DNA of 64,000 nucleotides from Legionella quateirensis (GTDB lineage Bacteria; Pseudomonadota; Gammaproteobacteria; Legionellales; Legionellaceae): the NCBI RefSeq assembly GCF_001467955.1, contig NZ_LNYR01000003.1, positions 124,001-188,000 of the forward strand, in the 5' to 3' direction. The notes under the pieces are model-generated. The model did no database searches. It was not told the DNA's origin and saw only the letters and a list, made by a program, of their open reading frames with translations. Each line of letters starts with the position of its first letter. Position 1 is the first letter of the stretch. The translations under genes and the position numbers were made by a program. Below, in pieces: positions 1 to 9,508 of the stretch.

Positions 1-59
1 TAAAAAATTTAGTTTACTATATCAGTAAAAAAAGGACATAAAAATAAAAATCGAAACAA

Positions 60-371
60 TTAATAGCGATTGGCAAACGGATCATAATTATTGCAATAAT
101 TTGTAGATGAATAACTACGATAATTGTTGTCATGATTTCTATAATAATCATCAAATGAATTGCTAGAACCAAATGTATTACCATTTACATCCAGACAACC
201 AATCATTGGCAGGCCGCTTGCAGGATTAATTTTTGTATCATTTGATTCAGAGTAAGAATGAAAAGAATGCCGTTTAGCATACACTGCCTTCTCTTCTTCA
301 GTCCATTCACTATAGGGTCGAAAATGAATGATTTTAGCAATTTTTTTCAGAAATCTTTTTAATATATCCAT
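60..371 (-). CDS. small hypothetical protein, leading region
   Basis: The protein is about 103 residues and I do not recognise a characterised family. It has a basic, hydrophobic N-terminus (MDILKRFLKKIAKII), then a polar region holding PASGLPMIGCLDVNGN and a tail rich in Asn, Tyr and Ser. A motif of the type sGLPMxGxxDvxGNpfG recurs in short uncharacterised plasmid and phage proteins; that is a recollection, not a search. I chose the internal ATG because an AGGG lies about 13 nt upstream and the protein then starts with its conserved-looking part. An upstream in-frame start would add 20 residues. By the predicted nick polarity, this would be the first gene to enter a recipient. Confidence 0.5.
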   Translation of the reverse strand: MDILKRFLKKIAKIIHFRPYSEWTEEEKAVYAKRHSFHSYSESNDTKINPASGLPMIGCLDVNGNTFGSSNSFDDYYRNHDNNYRSYSSTNYCNNYDPFANRY

Positions 372-514
372 GATATAAATATCCCTATTGAGTAAATGGT
401 TAAAAAAATACTGTGAATCACAAGTACGCAATTATTACGCGCTTTTCAAAAGATTTAATTTAAATAAATAATACTTAAATGCCCAGTTAAATATACATAC
501 AAAAAGAATGACTA

Positions 515-550
515 AATAAAAAAGAACACACCCCTCGCAATGTTCATTGC
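515..550 (-). other. nic: predicted nic site and relaxase-binding inverted repeat
   Basis: Read on the minus strand, the sequence is TTGCGAGGGGTGTGT followed by TCTTTTTT. The F-plasmid site is TTGCGTGGGGTGTGG followed by TGCTTTT, so nearly every base on the 5' side of the cut matches. By alignment the cut falls between positions 526 and 525 on the minus strand. Immediately 5' of it, GCAATG-TT-CATTGC (537-550) forms a short hairpin in the place of the F-plasmid hairpin bound by TraI. The cognate MOBF relaxase lies at 1.7-7.5 kb. The exact cut position is inference. Confidence 0.75.
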
Positions 551-628
551 ATAAAACATATTTATTATTATTCAATAACTTACGTACAGATTTGCATTTT
601 TAATTCTGCTAACTCCTCTGTTTTATAT

Positions 629-749
629 AGGTGCGTATCCACTCTTTAATAATAATCAATAAGTTATAAAATATCAACACCCAATCCACACCTAACAATT
701 GAATATAAATAGTTTATAAAACAATAATACACACCTATTCGACACCTAT
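629..749. promoter_or_regulatory. CACCT boxes between oriT and the TraM-like gene
   Basis: CACCT half-sites occur at 689-693, 732-736 and 743-747, with an inverted copy (AGGTG) at 629-633. The two at 732 and 743 are CACCTAT direct repeats spaced 11 bp, one helical turn apart. They lie where TraM binds in F-type plasmids. The same half-site recurs upstream of the transfer operon near 27.03 kb, which suggests one protein recognises both places. Protein binding is inferred. Confidence 0.45.
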
Positions 750-826
750 AATTAAATGATATAATTATTTAGCATCAGTTAAAATTAATGCACTGAACCT
801 GCATTCTAAATTTAAAAGAGGATTTT

Positions 827-1195
827 ATGCCCAAGGCTTATTGTTATTTAAATCAAAAAATCATTGATCAACTCGAATCCATTAAAAAAGATGAAGGCCA
901 TGATTCATCGTCTCAAACAATGAAAGAAATGATTGAGCTAGGGATAAAGGTTTATCTCCATAATAAAGATAATCCAGTGATAAGCGAGGATGAAAAAAGA
1001 CGTTTAGAAAAGGAAGAGGAATTAAATCGTCAACACACGACTCATCTTTTAAGATTGCTTGGAATCAGTGCTGATATTTTTCGTTGTGTTTATGATAAAA
1101 ATAAACTTCAAAGTGATTCGAATAATCCCGAAGAACATATCGCAGAACTTAAGAAAAAGGTAGATAATTTCATTGAAGGATTTATCAATAATTAA
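827..1195 (+). CDS. traM: TraM-like relaxosome DNA-binding protein
   Basis: At 122 residues it is close to F TraM (127). The N-terminus (MPKAYCYLNQKIIDQLESI) aligns with the ribbon-helix-helix start of TraM. The segments MIELGIKVY and HLLRLLGIS match the TraM stretches LLELGLRVH and SSVAKILGI. The tail LKKKVDNFIEGF matches IREKVSSEMERFF. TraM binds sites in oriT as a tetramer and links the relaxosome to the coupling protein TraD. A Shine-Dalgarno site (AGAGGA) precedes the ATG. In F, traM is the first gene of the tra region. Here it sits beside oriT at the far end of the operon, beyond traI and on the opposite strand. The family call rests on reading this alignment by eye. Confidence 0.75.
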   Translation: MPKAYCYLNQKIIDQLESIKKDEGHDSSSQTMKEMIELGIKVYLHNKDNPVISEDEKRRLEKEEELNRQHTTHLLRLLGISADIFRCVYDKNKLQSDSNNPEEHIAELKKKVDNFIEGFINN

Positions 1196-1259
1196 GTTTT
1201 ATAAATGGTATTTACCGTTAAATTTGAAAGTAAGACAGATAATTTTAATTCTAAAAATT

Positions 1260-1682
1260 TTACCAAGAATTGGACATTAATTGTTTTAATTGGAAATGAG
1301 TGGTTAATCCAATTAAAGTAAATGCGCCTAATGAAATAGCTAAACTACCATAATAAAACAGATCATTTCCATTGGGAAAATGAACTATTTGGTCAATAAA
1401 TTCGATAAATAAAAAATACAATATCCAAATCAAAAATAACCACAGAGACAATCCCCTTTTTACATCGAAATAAAAACAATGAATACGACTTAATATTGCT
1501 AAAACGATAAAAAACGGGAGCGATATAAAATAGAAGAACATTTGCATTCCAGATGGATCATACGCAACCTGTAATAGGTTATTCATTTTAGTGGAACAAG
1601 CTATTAATACATAGACATAAATAAGGTAGGATGATGATCCATTTATCAATATAAGAGAGATTATTCCACTTATTTTTTTCAT
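1260..1682 (-). CDS. integral membrane protein, last gene of the tra operon
   Basis: About 140 residues, mostly hydrophobic, with roughly four predicted membrane segments (near residues 5-25, 45-65, 75-95 and 110-130) and short charged loops. I do not recognise the family. I chose the ATG beginning MKKISGII because AGGAA precedes it at a good distance. An upstream ATG would add seven residues. It follows traI by about 30 bp on the same strand and is probably cotranscribed. F-like plasmids carry genes such as traX or finO after traI, but no similarity to either is evident. A role in pilin modification or exclusion would be a guess. Confidence 0.55.
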   Translation of the reverse strand: MKKISGIISLILINGSSSYLIYVYVLIACSTKMNNLLQVAYDPSGMQMFFYFISLPFFIVLAILSRIHCFYFDVKRGLSLWLFLIWILYFLFIEFIDQIVHFPNGNDLFYYGSLAISLGAFTLIGLTTHFQLKQLMSNSW

Positions 1683-1713
1683 ATAAAAAATTCCTATGAT
1701 CAATTAACAGATT

Positions 1714-4700
1714 TTAATATATTTCCATTTCTTCTCGCTGAAGGGTCTTTAATTTATCAATTGAATTGCTTTTAATTTCAGGAATTTCAAGTTTAACCTG
1801 TTGTGAAATGGCTTCAAGGCACTTCTTAATTTGATCTTGATTTAAATCTGTTTTATTGAGGCTTCCAATCAATTTATCAACACTAACTGCTTTATTTAAT
1901 GTATCAACTACTCCTTGTATCCCCCCGCTTTTATTGACATCATTAAAGTCTTTTTGATGCAGAGGAATAGCAATTTCTACAGTCTTTCCATGCTGTTTTA
2001 ATCGTTCAATGGTTTGAATAATTACCCTATCCTCTTTAATAGGTTTACCATCATTATCCATGCAAATGACTATTTTATCAGTGAGCAATGCCATATCGAT
2101 ATTTACAAAATTTTCCTTGCCCAGTGTAGCTATAACGCGTTCATTTTGAACTGCATCTCTGATGCTTAGTCCTGTTTCTACACCTTCTGCAATATAGGTA
2201 ACACTTTCATGCCCTGTACCCTCATTTAATATGACTCCAGCGCCTGCTTTTGAGCCATAAGTTTTCTTAGGTTTCATCTTCATTATCGCTTTATTTGCGG
2301 TTTCATTATCCAGATATACCGCTTCAACGCAGGCTACTTTATTGTCTTTGTCCCGAGCAATATTCAATAGTGCTGGTCTGTAGCGAACTTCTTCGGTATC
2401 TTTAGTATAAACATGGGGATGAAAGCGAATATTTTCTCCAGAAACATTATGAATCTTTCTGATTTCTTTTAAATACCGCTCTGCTATTGTGCCTGATATG
2501 GGTTTAGATTCTCGCGCTAATTGCATTCCATAATCTGATGTTTTTCTTTTCTTATAAGAATCGATTTCTTGAATCTTATTAGGGGTTTTGCTTGCTAATT
2601 TAATACGTTCCTTTAAGTCATCACCTGTTAATTTTGCAGCATATTCAAGACTTTCTTTAAAGTTTAGATTTAATGTTTTTTGAATCAAATGAAGCATATT
2701 TCCTTTTTCCTTTGTTTCAAAGTTATGCCAAACACCTCTTTTTTCTCCACTTAAACAGATGCTTAAGCTGCCGTTAGTACCGTATCGATATTCTGTTTTT
2801 GAAGAAAGCGCTCTATTGGGTTCTCCAAGTAGTGTTTCAATCACAAGCTCAGCCTGGTCGGATAAATGTTGTGACAGCGTGTTGGCATCATAGCGAGCTT
2901 CCTGGTTCTTAATTTGGGGCATGCTTTGCGCTAGCTTGGGTGATTTTGGTGGCTCATTGGGCGTTTTGGACTTTATTGGGGTATTCAGACGGCCAAGCGA
3001 TTCCAATGCAGAAGTTTTTTCAGGAGTAACACGAAGTTGTTTTTGTAGTTTTTTATGATCGTCTGTATAAATCATCGCATGCAAGGAGCCTCGCGTTACC
3101 ATGATATAAAATGAACGTAGATGGTTTACTTGAGCATTTTTAGTTTCAGCAACTCCAATAACAAATGGGGATGAAGCCCCTTGAATGGAGTAACTGGTAG
3201 CAGTATAACTATAATCCCAATGGGAATCCTTCAGCTGTTTTTTTTCCAGTACGTGCGCCACACCACTGCTGTCTTTTACGGTAAATGACTCATCATTTAC
3301 CTCCGTCACCTGCACCCTTTCATTAGCGAAACGTCCCAAAGTTTTATCAGATTTTTTAAAGTGAATTTTTTCACCCACCGAAACCTTTCCTGGCATGGAT
3401 TGAAACAATTCAATCTTCCAGTCTTTATTTTCTTTTTCAGGAACAAAGAGACATTTATTTCCTTTCGTATCATTTAATACCACTACTTTCGCTGACTCAT
3501 CTACCGAAACCACTTTAAAATAGTGCTCTCCTTTCTTTAAAAAATACTCTTCTTTCTTTTTTAAGCAATCTCGATACGTTTCACAATAATAAAGCTCTGC
3601 AGTGGTGTAGTTCGTGCTTAGTAGCCGCGGAAACTCTTTGTTTTCAAGGCCTATGCTAGACTCTTTCATCAGCGCATTTCTAATCAGACCATTTGCAACT
3701 TCCCTTTTTTTATTCTCATGAATGATAACAATGGTGTTATCACGGCATGCGGGTGTACGTGATAAATAATCTCCTACAGCCATTTCTATGGGGCTTTTTT
3801 GTTTTAATTCTTCCTGGAAGAGTTCTCTTTGTTCTTGTTGAGTGGGTTCCTGTTCCAGGCTCGTTTGAGTCGAATGGCCTGTTTCAATAATTGAAGAGGT
3901 AATGTCATGGTAAGGACTATCGGCTTTAGTCCGGGTGATTGAGTCTAAGGGTTGATTAGCTAACTGAGTTAAGGCCTTATCAATATCACCCGTGATTAAT
4001 GTTTCGATTGCTTTTTTATATCCGATGACTTGTTGTCGCACCAAATCATCCATACAGGCCACTCTGATGCTTCCTTCTTGAATCAATATCTTGCTTGGCT
4101 TACCACTTTCAATGCTTTGATGCTGGCTAATATCGCCAAGCATTGCGCAACGAGCGCCCGAACTATGAATTTTTTGGATGAGGCTTGCGCAATCTCGATT
4201 AGAGACCATAGAAGATTCATCAAGCAGCACAAGTGTTTCTTTGTTTAATGTCGATTCCTGTTCTTGTTCAATAAGAAAACTCTTTAATGTTTGCGCTTCA
4301 ATGCCCAGCGCCCTCATTTCCTTTACAGCCTGGTGTGTGGGCGCGACCGCAATCAGCTCAACCTTTTCATGAGTCATCGATTGAACATGTCTGATGGTGT
4401 CAATCGCACTTCGAGTCATGGTTGTTTTTCCTGTTCCTGCATAACCCTGAATCATAATAAACTGATCGGATGTAGTCGTGATTAACTCACAGGCTTCTTT
4501 TTGGCCTTTGGTAAGGTGCGTCAGTTCTAATTGTTTTCGTGCTTCATCACCACTCATCAGCGGCTTTATCATGTTAATGCCTGCTTTAACATTCTTGATA
4601 ATTGACTCTTCAAATGCCACCGCTTCTTTGGTGGTCAAAATCTCGTTCCCCCCTGATATTAAATCCCCATTAGTTATGACCTTATCCAAGACGTTATTTA

Positions 4701-7551
4701 ATTCGTTAAGTCCTGCTTTTCCTATAGCCTGATGAACAGCAACCTTAAGCAAGTCTGACCGAGTAAAGGCTGCTTCTCGTTCCGAAAGATGTGCTATTGC
4801 AAAATTCAGCGCTTTTTCTGCATCACTTTTCGGGGTTTTTTCCGCGGTTAAAACAGTTAAGGCCTGTTCCAGTGACGTGAGCAGATCAGCCGTGGTTCTA
4901 CGGTCAATAATCTGTGCACCATGATTGGTTTTGGCAGCATCCAAAGTCAGCGATATCGCTGAGGATTTTGTTGCAGTCTTCATTGCAAACCGATTAGCCT
5001 TGTCCACATCATCCGTAATAATCATTAATTCTTCTTTGCTCGATTCGCATAATACCGACATGGTATTTTGTTTGAGCGCATAGGCCGGTAGTGTCATAAT
5101 GGTTTGTTTCACGGGTTTAATATCATCAGAATAAATGGTTTTGGCATAGGCATGGCTCAATGGGAAATGCTTTTCGTTACTTGTGATAAGATGAATAGTT
5201 TTTTTTCCATCTTTTATTTTTATTCCATGGCGGGTAAATGCAGTGACCTCATATTGGTTGCCGATTTTTAATCCTTCAAAGGATAAACTGCCCGTAGCAA
5301 TTAATCGATCTCCTATCCCTACTGATAATGGTGTTTGTTCATAAACCTGCATGGAATCTGTAATATTTTTAGCAGCAAGTTGTGATCTTGCCCCGTTATG
5401 ATTCCGAACAATCAATTGATTGTCTTTTTCATTGACACCGATTACCGTGAATTTTTTTGATTCTGTACGGGTGTTCTGGATTAATACCCAATCGGGCTGA
5501 TAACTTTTGGCCAGTTTTTTTTCACTGAGGGTCAAGGACATACGGGTTAACGTATTTATACTCTTTTCATCTACTGAAATCTCCCCGTGCTCTTTTAACT
5601 GCTTACGGATTGCTTCATTGACCTCTTTCGCTTCGAGCTTTGAGACAGTTAATACTTTTGTATTCTGCCTCTGGTTCAACGGCAAGTTACTGTACATTTG
5701 TGCTGTTTTTAGAATACGCCCTTCAATCGTTTTTTCTTCTATGAGATTGATGTTGGTGGCAGGCGCTTTCCTGTCATCAACATCAAATGTTTTTATGCCG
5801 GCTTTATTCAACAAGTCGGGAATATCGGATTTAAAACCAGAAAGGGATTGTGATTTTTCCAGCAAAATGACTTTGGCACTCCGCTTGTCGGCAATAGATA
5901 ATAAAGTATTCATCTCGTCAGGTGTCAGACGCTGTGATTCATCCACAATCAGCACCTCGCGCTCCTTTTTACTGTTAAAGAAAGGTAATTTATGCTCTGA
6001 ACGATGACGATAATTAAAGCCTGCTACTGTTTCACACAAATCCTGTTTTCCAATAGATACAATCCATTGCCACAGGGTAGGCGCTGATTTAGTCATGTCC
6101 TTATTCATCGTCCGCGCAGAAAATGCAGAAGGAGAAAGAATACGAATTTTTTTTGAATCCTGTGAATAATCAATTAAAGTGCTTAAGAGCTCACGCGAGG
6201 CAGCGCTTTGTTGTTTGATGCGCACAACTCCTTCTTTGTTAAATAAGGCTTGAGTTACTGCTTTTTGAATGGACTCATTTTCGGTGAGTTTGCAAACCTT
6301 TTCCGTATTGCGTTCTATGCCTTTTTTTTGGTGTGTGAAGTTCACGATTTTTTTAATGAGCTCTTGTTCCTTGTTAATGAGCTTACTCGTTGTAAAAGAG
6401 GAGTTTTCTGTATTAAGAGCAATCAGATTTTGTGCATCAATTTCTTTATCAATCCGTGACATCAGCGCTTCAAAGCCCTGTTCACCTAAGGAAAAATAAA
6501 GGCTAGTCTGTAACACTTCCTGATAGGTAAAGGTTAGTTTTTTTTCCTCTAAATGCGCAATTGCATCAAGAACACTTCTATCGAGTTCTTGATTATTGGA
6601 CATGGCTTCTTTGGGCGTATGCGATTCTTTAGTTTTTTCTTTTAAGGTGGCAAGATAGGTGGCTGGATTAATGCCTAACGCTTCACTTTCAGCGCTCCAT
6701 CGTGTGCGTAATTGCTCTGGAGAAACCATTTCCTTTGATTTCCTTGAATCCAAAGTTGCTCTGTCATACGCTTTTAATGAATGAGAGTGCATCCCTTTAA
6801 TGTGTTCTTCAACCTGGGTACGGCGTTTAGAGATTTGTTCCAACAATGCCTTATCAAAATGCTTGATTTCAAATAAACCATGGGCATCACCCGTATGCTC
6901 TATTTCGAGTCCCATTTCTTTTAAACCCAGAGCTATTTCAGATCGGTACACAAGCCCCAAAAAGATTTGATTATTCATAATCCATTCCATGGTGCCATTA
7001 TTGCGACTGATATCAGAAGCCAAAGCACGCCATTTGCCATCCAACCGCTCGGTGAAATTCATCAACAATGCGTGCACATGCAGCTGAGGATCAAGCTCTC
7101 GGGAGGTATCATGAAGAATGGCTGCAAAACAAAGATTCCCTGTTTTTTCATATTCCATGCCATCTTTTCCTGATTTACGGGCTTCTGCCGCCTCCTTCTC
7201 AATCAGTTTTAAGACTGTCTTTACCGCATTAAGGTGCAAATCAATAAATTCTTTGTGTTCACAAACCAGTCCAAGATACGACACGGATTTTGGGGCAGAA
7301 AAAGTTAAATCATAGCCGCCTCGCCTGTTCATTTCACCAGTGGCTGATTTCAAGCCTTTAATCAGATCGCTACTTGGTAATTCGCCACTGACAAGAGACT
7401 CAAGGGTATTTACGTTAACTTCTCCAGAAAGATTTTGACGTGCAGCACTTAATCCAAACCATTGGGTAACCAATTGGTTCGTAAAATAATAATTTTCCTG
7501 ATCAAAATAATAACCAGGCTTTTTAATGGGTTTAACTCGCAGACTTAACAT
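1714..7551 (-). CDS. traI: TraI: MOBF relaxase-helicase with C-terminal TOPRIM domain
   Basis: This 1945-residue protein nicks oriT, stays attached to the 5' end and unwinds the transferred strand. The N-terminal TrwC-type relaxase has the paired tyrosines expected of MOBF enzymes (Y14-Y15 and Y21-Y22; F TraI has Y16-Y17 and Y23-Y24). It also has the metal-binding motif HVHALLMN near residue 159. A degenerate helicase-like segment follows. The active RecD/UvrD-like helicase carries Walker A GYAGTGKTT near residues 1033-1042. The C-terminus differs from F TraI: after about residue 1560 there is a DNA-primase-like segment, then TOPRIM motifs EGVETGLS (about 1787) and VICMDNDGKP (about 1830). 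A good Shine-Dalgarno site (GAGGAA) supports the start. The gene follows traD by 14 bp. Confidence 0.95.
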   Translation of the reverse strand: MLSLRVKPIKKPGYYFDQENYYFTNQLVTQWFGLSAARQNLSGEVNVNTLESLVSGELPSSDLIKGLKSATGEMNRRGGYDLTFSAPKSVSYLGLVCEHKEFIDLHLNAVKTVLKLIEKEAAEARKSGKDGMEYEKTGNLCFAAILHDTSRELDPQLHVHALLMNFTERLDGKWRALASDISRNNGTMEWIMNNQIFLGLVYRSEIALGLKEMGLEIEHTGDAHGLFEIKHFDKALLEQISKRRTQVEEHIKGMHSHSLKAYDRATLDSRKSKEMVSPEQLRTRWSAESEALGINPATYLATLKEKTKESHTPKEAMSNNQELDRSVLDAIAHLEEKKLTFTYQEVLQTSLYFSLGEQGFEALMSRIDKEIDAQNLIALNTENSSFTTSKLINKEQELIKKIVNFTHQKKGIERNTEKVCKLTENESIQKAVTQALFNKEGVVRIKQQSAASRELLSTLIDYSQDSKKIRILSPSAFSARTMNKDMTKSAPTLWQWIVSIGKQDLCETVAGFNYRHRSEHKLPFFNSKKEREVLIVDESQRLTPDEMNTLLSIADKRSAKVILLEKSQSLSGFKSDIPDLLNKAGIKTFDVDDRKAPATNINLIEEKTIEGRILKTAQMYSNLPLNQRQNTKVLTVSKLEAKEVNEAIRKQLKEHGEISVDEKSINTLTRMSLTLSEKKLAKSYQPDWVLIQNTRTESKKFTVIGVNEKDNQLIVRNHNGARSQLAAKNITDSMQVYEQTPLSVGIGDRLIATGSLSFEGLKIGNQYEVTAFTRHGIKIKDGKKTIHLITSNEKHFPLSHAYAKTIYSDDIKPVKQTIMTLPAYALKQNTMSVLCESSKEELMIITDDVDKANRFAMKTATKSSAISLTLDAAKTNHGAQIIDRRTTADLLTSLEQALTVLTAEKTPKSDAEKALNFAIAHLSEREAAFTRSDLLKVAVHQAIGKAGLNELNNVLDKVITNGDLISGGNEILTTKEAVAFEESIIKNVKAGINMIKPLMSGDEARKQLELTHLTKGQKEACELITTTSDQFIMIQGYAGTGKTTMTRSAIDTIRHVQSMTHEKVELIAVAPTHQAVKEMRALGIEAQTLKSFLIEQEQESTLNKETLVLLDESSMVSNRDCASLIQKIHSSGARCAMLGDISQHQSIESGKPSKILIQEGSIRVACMDDLVRQQVIGYKKAIETLITGDIDKALTQLANQPLDSITRTKADSPYHDITSSIIETGHSTQTSLEQEPTQQEQRELFQEELKQKSPIEMAVGDYLSRTPACRDNTIVIIHENKKREVANGLIRNALMKESSIGLENKEFPRLLSTNYTTAELYYCETYRDCLKKKEEYFLKKGEHYFKVVSVDESAKVVVLNDTKGNKCLFVPEKENKDWKIELFQSMPGKVSVGEKIHFKKSDKTLGRFANERVQVTEVNDESFTVKDSSGVAHVLEKKQLKDSHWDYSYTATSYSIQGASSPFVIGVAETKNAQVNHLRSFYIMVTRGSLHAMIYTDDHKKLQKQLRVTPEKTSALESLGRLNTPIKSKTPNEPPKSPKLAQSMPQIKNQEARYDANTLSQHLSDQAELVIETLLGEPNRALSSKTEYRYGTNGSLSICLSGEKRGVWHNFETKEKGNMLHLIQKTLNLNFKESLEYAAKLTGDDLKERIKLASKTPNKIQEIDSYKKRKTSDYGMQLARESKPISGTIAERYLKEIRKIHNVSGENIRFHPHVYTKDTEEVRYRPALLNIARDKDNKVACVEAVYLDNETANKAIMKMKPKKTYGSKAGAGVILNEGTGHESVTYIAEGVETGLSIRDAVQNERVIATLGKENFVNIDMALLTDKIVICMDNDGKPIKEDRVIIQTIERLKQHGKTVEIAIPLHQKDFNDVNKSGGIQGVVDTLNKAVSVDKLIGSLNKTDLNQDQIKKCLEAISQQVKLEIPEIKSNSIDKLKTLQREEMEIY

Positions 7552-7565
7552 GATTTATTCCTCTA

Positions 7566-9419
7566 TCAAAAAATGAATTCTTTATCGGACTCGCGTTCGA
7601 TACGTTTGATGTTGGTTGGCGCTTGCACCTCAAAACGATTGCCGGTGGGCTCATTAACAGCAGAATCATTTTTAAGATTTGCATCACACGGAGGGAGAGA
7701 CGGCATGGCACGAGGTAAAAACCCTGCGGCCTTTATACTTCTTTTTTGATAATGAAGTTCCAGCTTTGTAATAGGGTATTGACCTGGCAATCGCAGATAA
7801 CAGGTAAGCGGATCAAGTCCCATAATTTCAGGATAGGTTACTAAGGGGCGTGTTATACGGTTTTTTCCTAATGAAATACCGTCACGAATGGAGTTGGCTC
7901 CATAAGAGTAATTTTCTCGGGTGTCATCAATTTCTTCATCCCCAAGCTCTTTACTGACAAGTTGCGCCATTTCATGGCTTGGACTTGCAAAAAAGGCTCG
8001 GGTATTAAGCAAATCAAAAATTTCAGCTGCCCCACTACGACCATATACCTTCTCTAATTGACTAAAGCTCTGCATTCCCAGAAGAAAACAGCCGCCAAAT
8101 TTCCTGACTTCAGCAATGGTTTCACCCAATAAGGGTAATTTGTGCAGGCTTGGTAATTCATCGCAAATAAACCAAATTCGCCTGTTCGCGTCTTCTGGCA
8201 AACTTAAGAGTGTCAGTGATGCCATGGCAATCCACATCGAAATCAACGGCTTTAAAGATTTATGTTGTTCCCCATTGCTTGATATAAAAAGCCAGCCCTC
8301 CAAATCTTTATTTAACAGATAATCACGAATGGAAAAGGAAGCCTTCCCAGACTCATCAAGCCCACTTAACGACTGCATTGATTTAAGGTAGGTTGTAATG
8401 ACGGAGCGAATGGAGATGGCTGTTTTTTCTATTTTATTACTGACTAAAGTCGCTGCAGCTGTACCGCTGAGATAAGGTTCCAACTCGCTAAACTCGCCAG
8501 TTACAAGTAACCCTAACAGCTTGGATAAGGAACGTTCTTTATCCTCACGCATTTGACTTGCAAGACAGGCAAACACGGTACGTGCTGCATTAACCCAAAA
8601 CGGATCGTTTTCTCCGTGCATGGGGATGAGGCTTTCTGCCATATTCTCCAGTAATTCATCTTTTGGGGCTTCCAGCCATAAATCCCAATTAGCGCAGCGT
8701 GCATCAAAGGGATTGAGTAAGACATCATGACCTTCCTGAAAATACGCCTGAGTAAACGTGCACCCCTTATCATAAACAATGACTCGGTCGCCACGCGCAC
8801 GTAAACAATCCATCAATTTCATGATGAACTGACTTTTTCCCATACCGACCGTACCATGTACTAATAAATGCTGTACCTCTGAGCCTTGCAAAAGAGGGAA
8901 TCCATCAAGATGTAAATCAGATGCTTTTCTTTGCTTTATTATCTGTTTTTTAAGTGTTTCTGATGAGACTAAACTCGCCCCTCGTATAAATTGGTTTTGT
9001 GTTTGTACCTTTCCTCTATAAATGAAATATCGGCTCACCAAAAGTGCCACAATCAACGATAAGGGAAAACTCCATAAAGTTGACTGTAACAAGAATGTCA
9101 GTAAACGATCTGAGGTAGCAGAAAAATAGTGATTGTGGAGAAGCTGCTCGACAGTTTGTGATGCATACCCCCCTTTAACAGGGATAGAAAATACATGTGG
9201 CACCCCTGCCAGGTGATAAAAATGAGCCGCGTGATAGGACACCGTCTGTCTTATCATTCCATGTGGCGCAAAGATACAAGTCAATACAATGCTTAACCCT
9301 GCCCAAATGAATAAGTAAACATGAAAGAGCGCTTTGTTAATCTGAAACCACATCCGCAGATTATGGAATGAGATCTGGCCTCCCCGGGTATAATGTTTGT
9401 AATTGGATTCATGACTCAT
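7566..9419 (-). CDS. traD: TraD: VirD4-type coupling protein
   Basis: A hexameric inner-membrane ATPase that brings the relaxosome to the secretion channel. The protein is 617 residues, with two N-terminal membrane segments (about 31-51 and 112-130). Walker A is GTVGMGKSQ near residue 191 and the Walker B region IWFICDELPSLHKL is near residue 420. It is shorter than F TraD (717), and no long Gln/Pro-rich C-terminal tail is visible, so the TraM-contacting end differs from F. AGGAGGA sits just upstream of the ATG. The gene lies between the membrane protein at 9.5 kb and traI, as in F. Confidence 0.95.
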   Translation of the reverse strand: MSHESNYKHYTRGGQISFHNLRMWFQINKALFHVYLFIWAGLSIVLTCIFAPHGMIRQTVSYHAAHFYHLAGVPHVFSIPVKGGYASQTVEQLLHNHYFSATSDRLLTFLLQSTLWSFPLSLIVALLVSRYFIYRGKVQTQNQFIRGASLVSSETLKKQIIKQRKASDLHLDGFPLLQGSEVQHLLVHGTVGMGKSQFIMKLMDCLRARGDRVIVYDKGCTFTQAYFQEGHDVLLNPFDARCANWDLWLEAPKDELLENMAESLIPMHGENDPFWVNAARTVFACLASQMREDKERSLSKLLGLLVTGEFSELEPYLSGTAAATLVSNKIEKTAISIRSVITTYLKSMQSLSGLDESGKASFSIRDYLLNKDLEGWLFISSNGEQHKSLKPLISMWIAMASLTLLSLPEDANRRIWFICDELPSLHKLPLLGETIAEVRKFGGCFLLGMQSFSQLEKVYGRSGAAEIFDLLNTRAFFASPSHEMAQLVSKELGDEEIDDTRENYSYGANSIRDGISLGKNRITRPLVTYPEIMGLDPLTCYLRLPGQYPITKLELHYQKRSIKAAGFLPRAMPSLPPCDANLKNDSAVNEPTGNRFEVQAPTNIKRIERESDKEFIF

Positions 9420-9508
9420 TTTATCTTCCTCCTGCTTGTTTTGGGCAAAGCAGCGGCTTCCACTGCTTGTATTTGTGGTTAAAAATTATTCTTTTTGGTG
9501 TGTTTTTT

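Larger units (their letters stand above)
432..826. other. oriT: origin of transfer (oriT) region
   Basis: This 395-bp AT-rich stretch has no gene. It lies between the leading-region gene and the TraM-like gene. It contains an F-like nic motif on the minus strand, an inverted repeat directly beside it, and several CACCT boxes further toward the TraM-like gene. The arrangement copies F-family oriT regions: relaxase site first, then relaxosome-protein sites, then traM. The tra genes would be transferred last. I infer oriT function from motif similarity and context. Confidence 0.8.

Noticed and set aside
1196-1259. Terminator between the TraM-like gene and the membrane protein
   Set aside because: Only an imperfect short inverted repeat (GGTATTTACC) is visible, with no convincing stem or T run.
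4030-7315. Many open frames on the plus strand opposite traI
   Set aside because: They overlap the long traI gene, lack ribosome sites and recognisable families, and follow from its codon composition.
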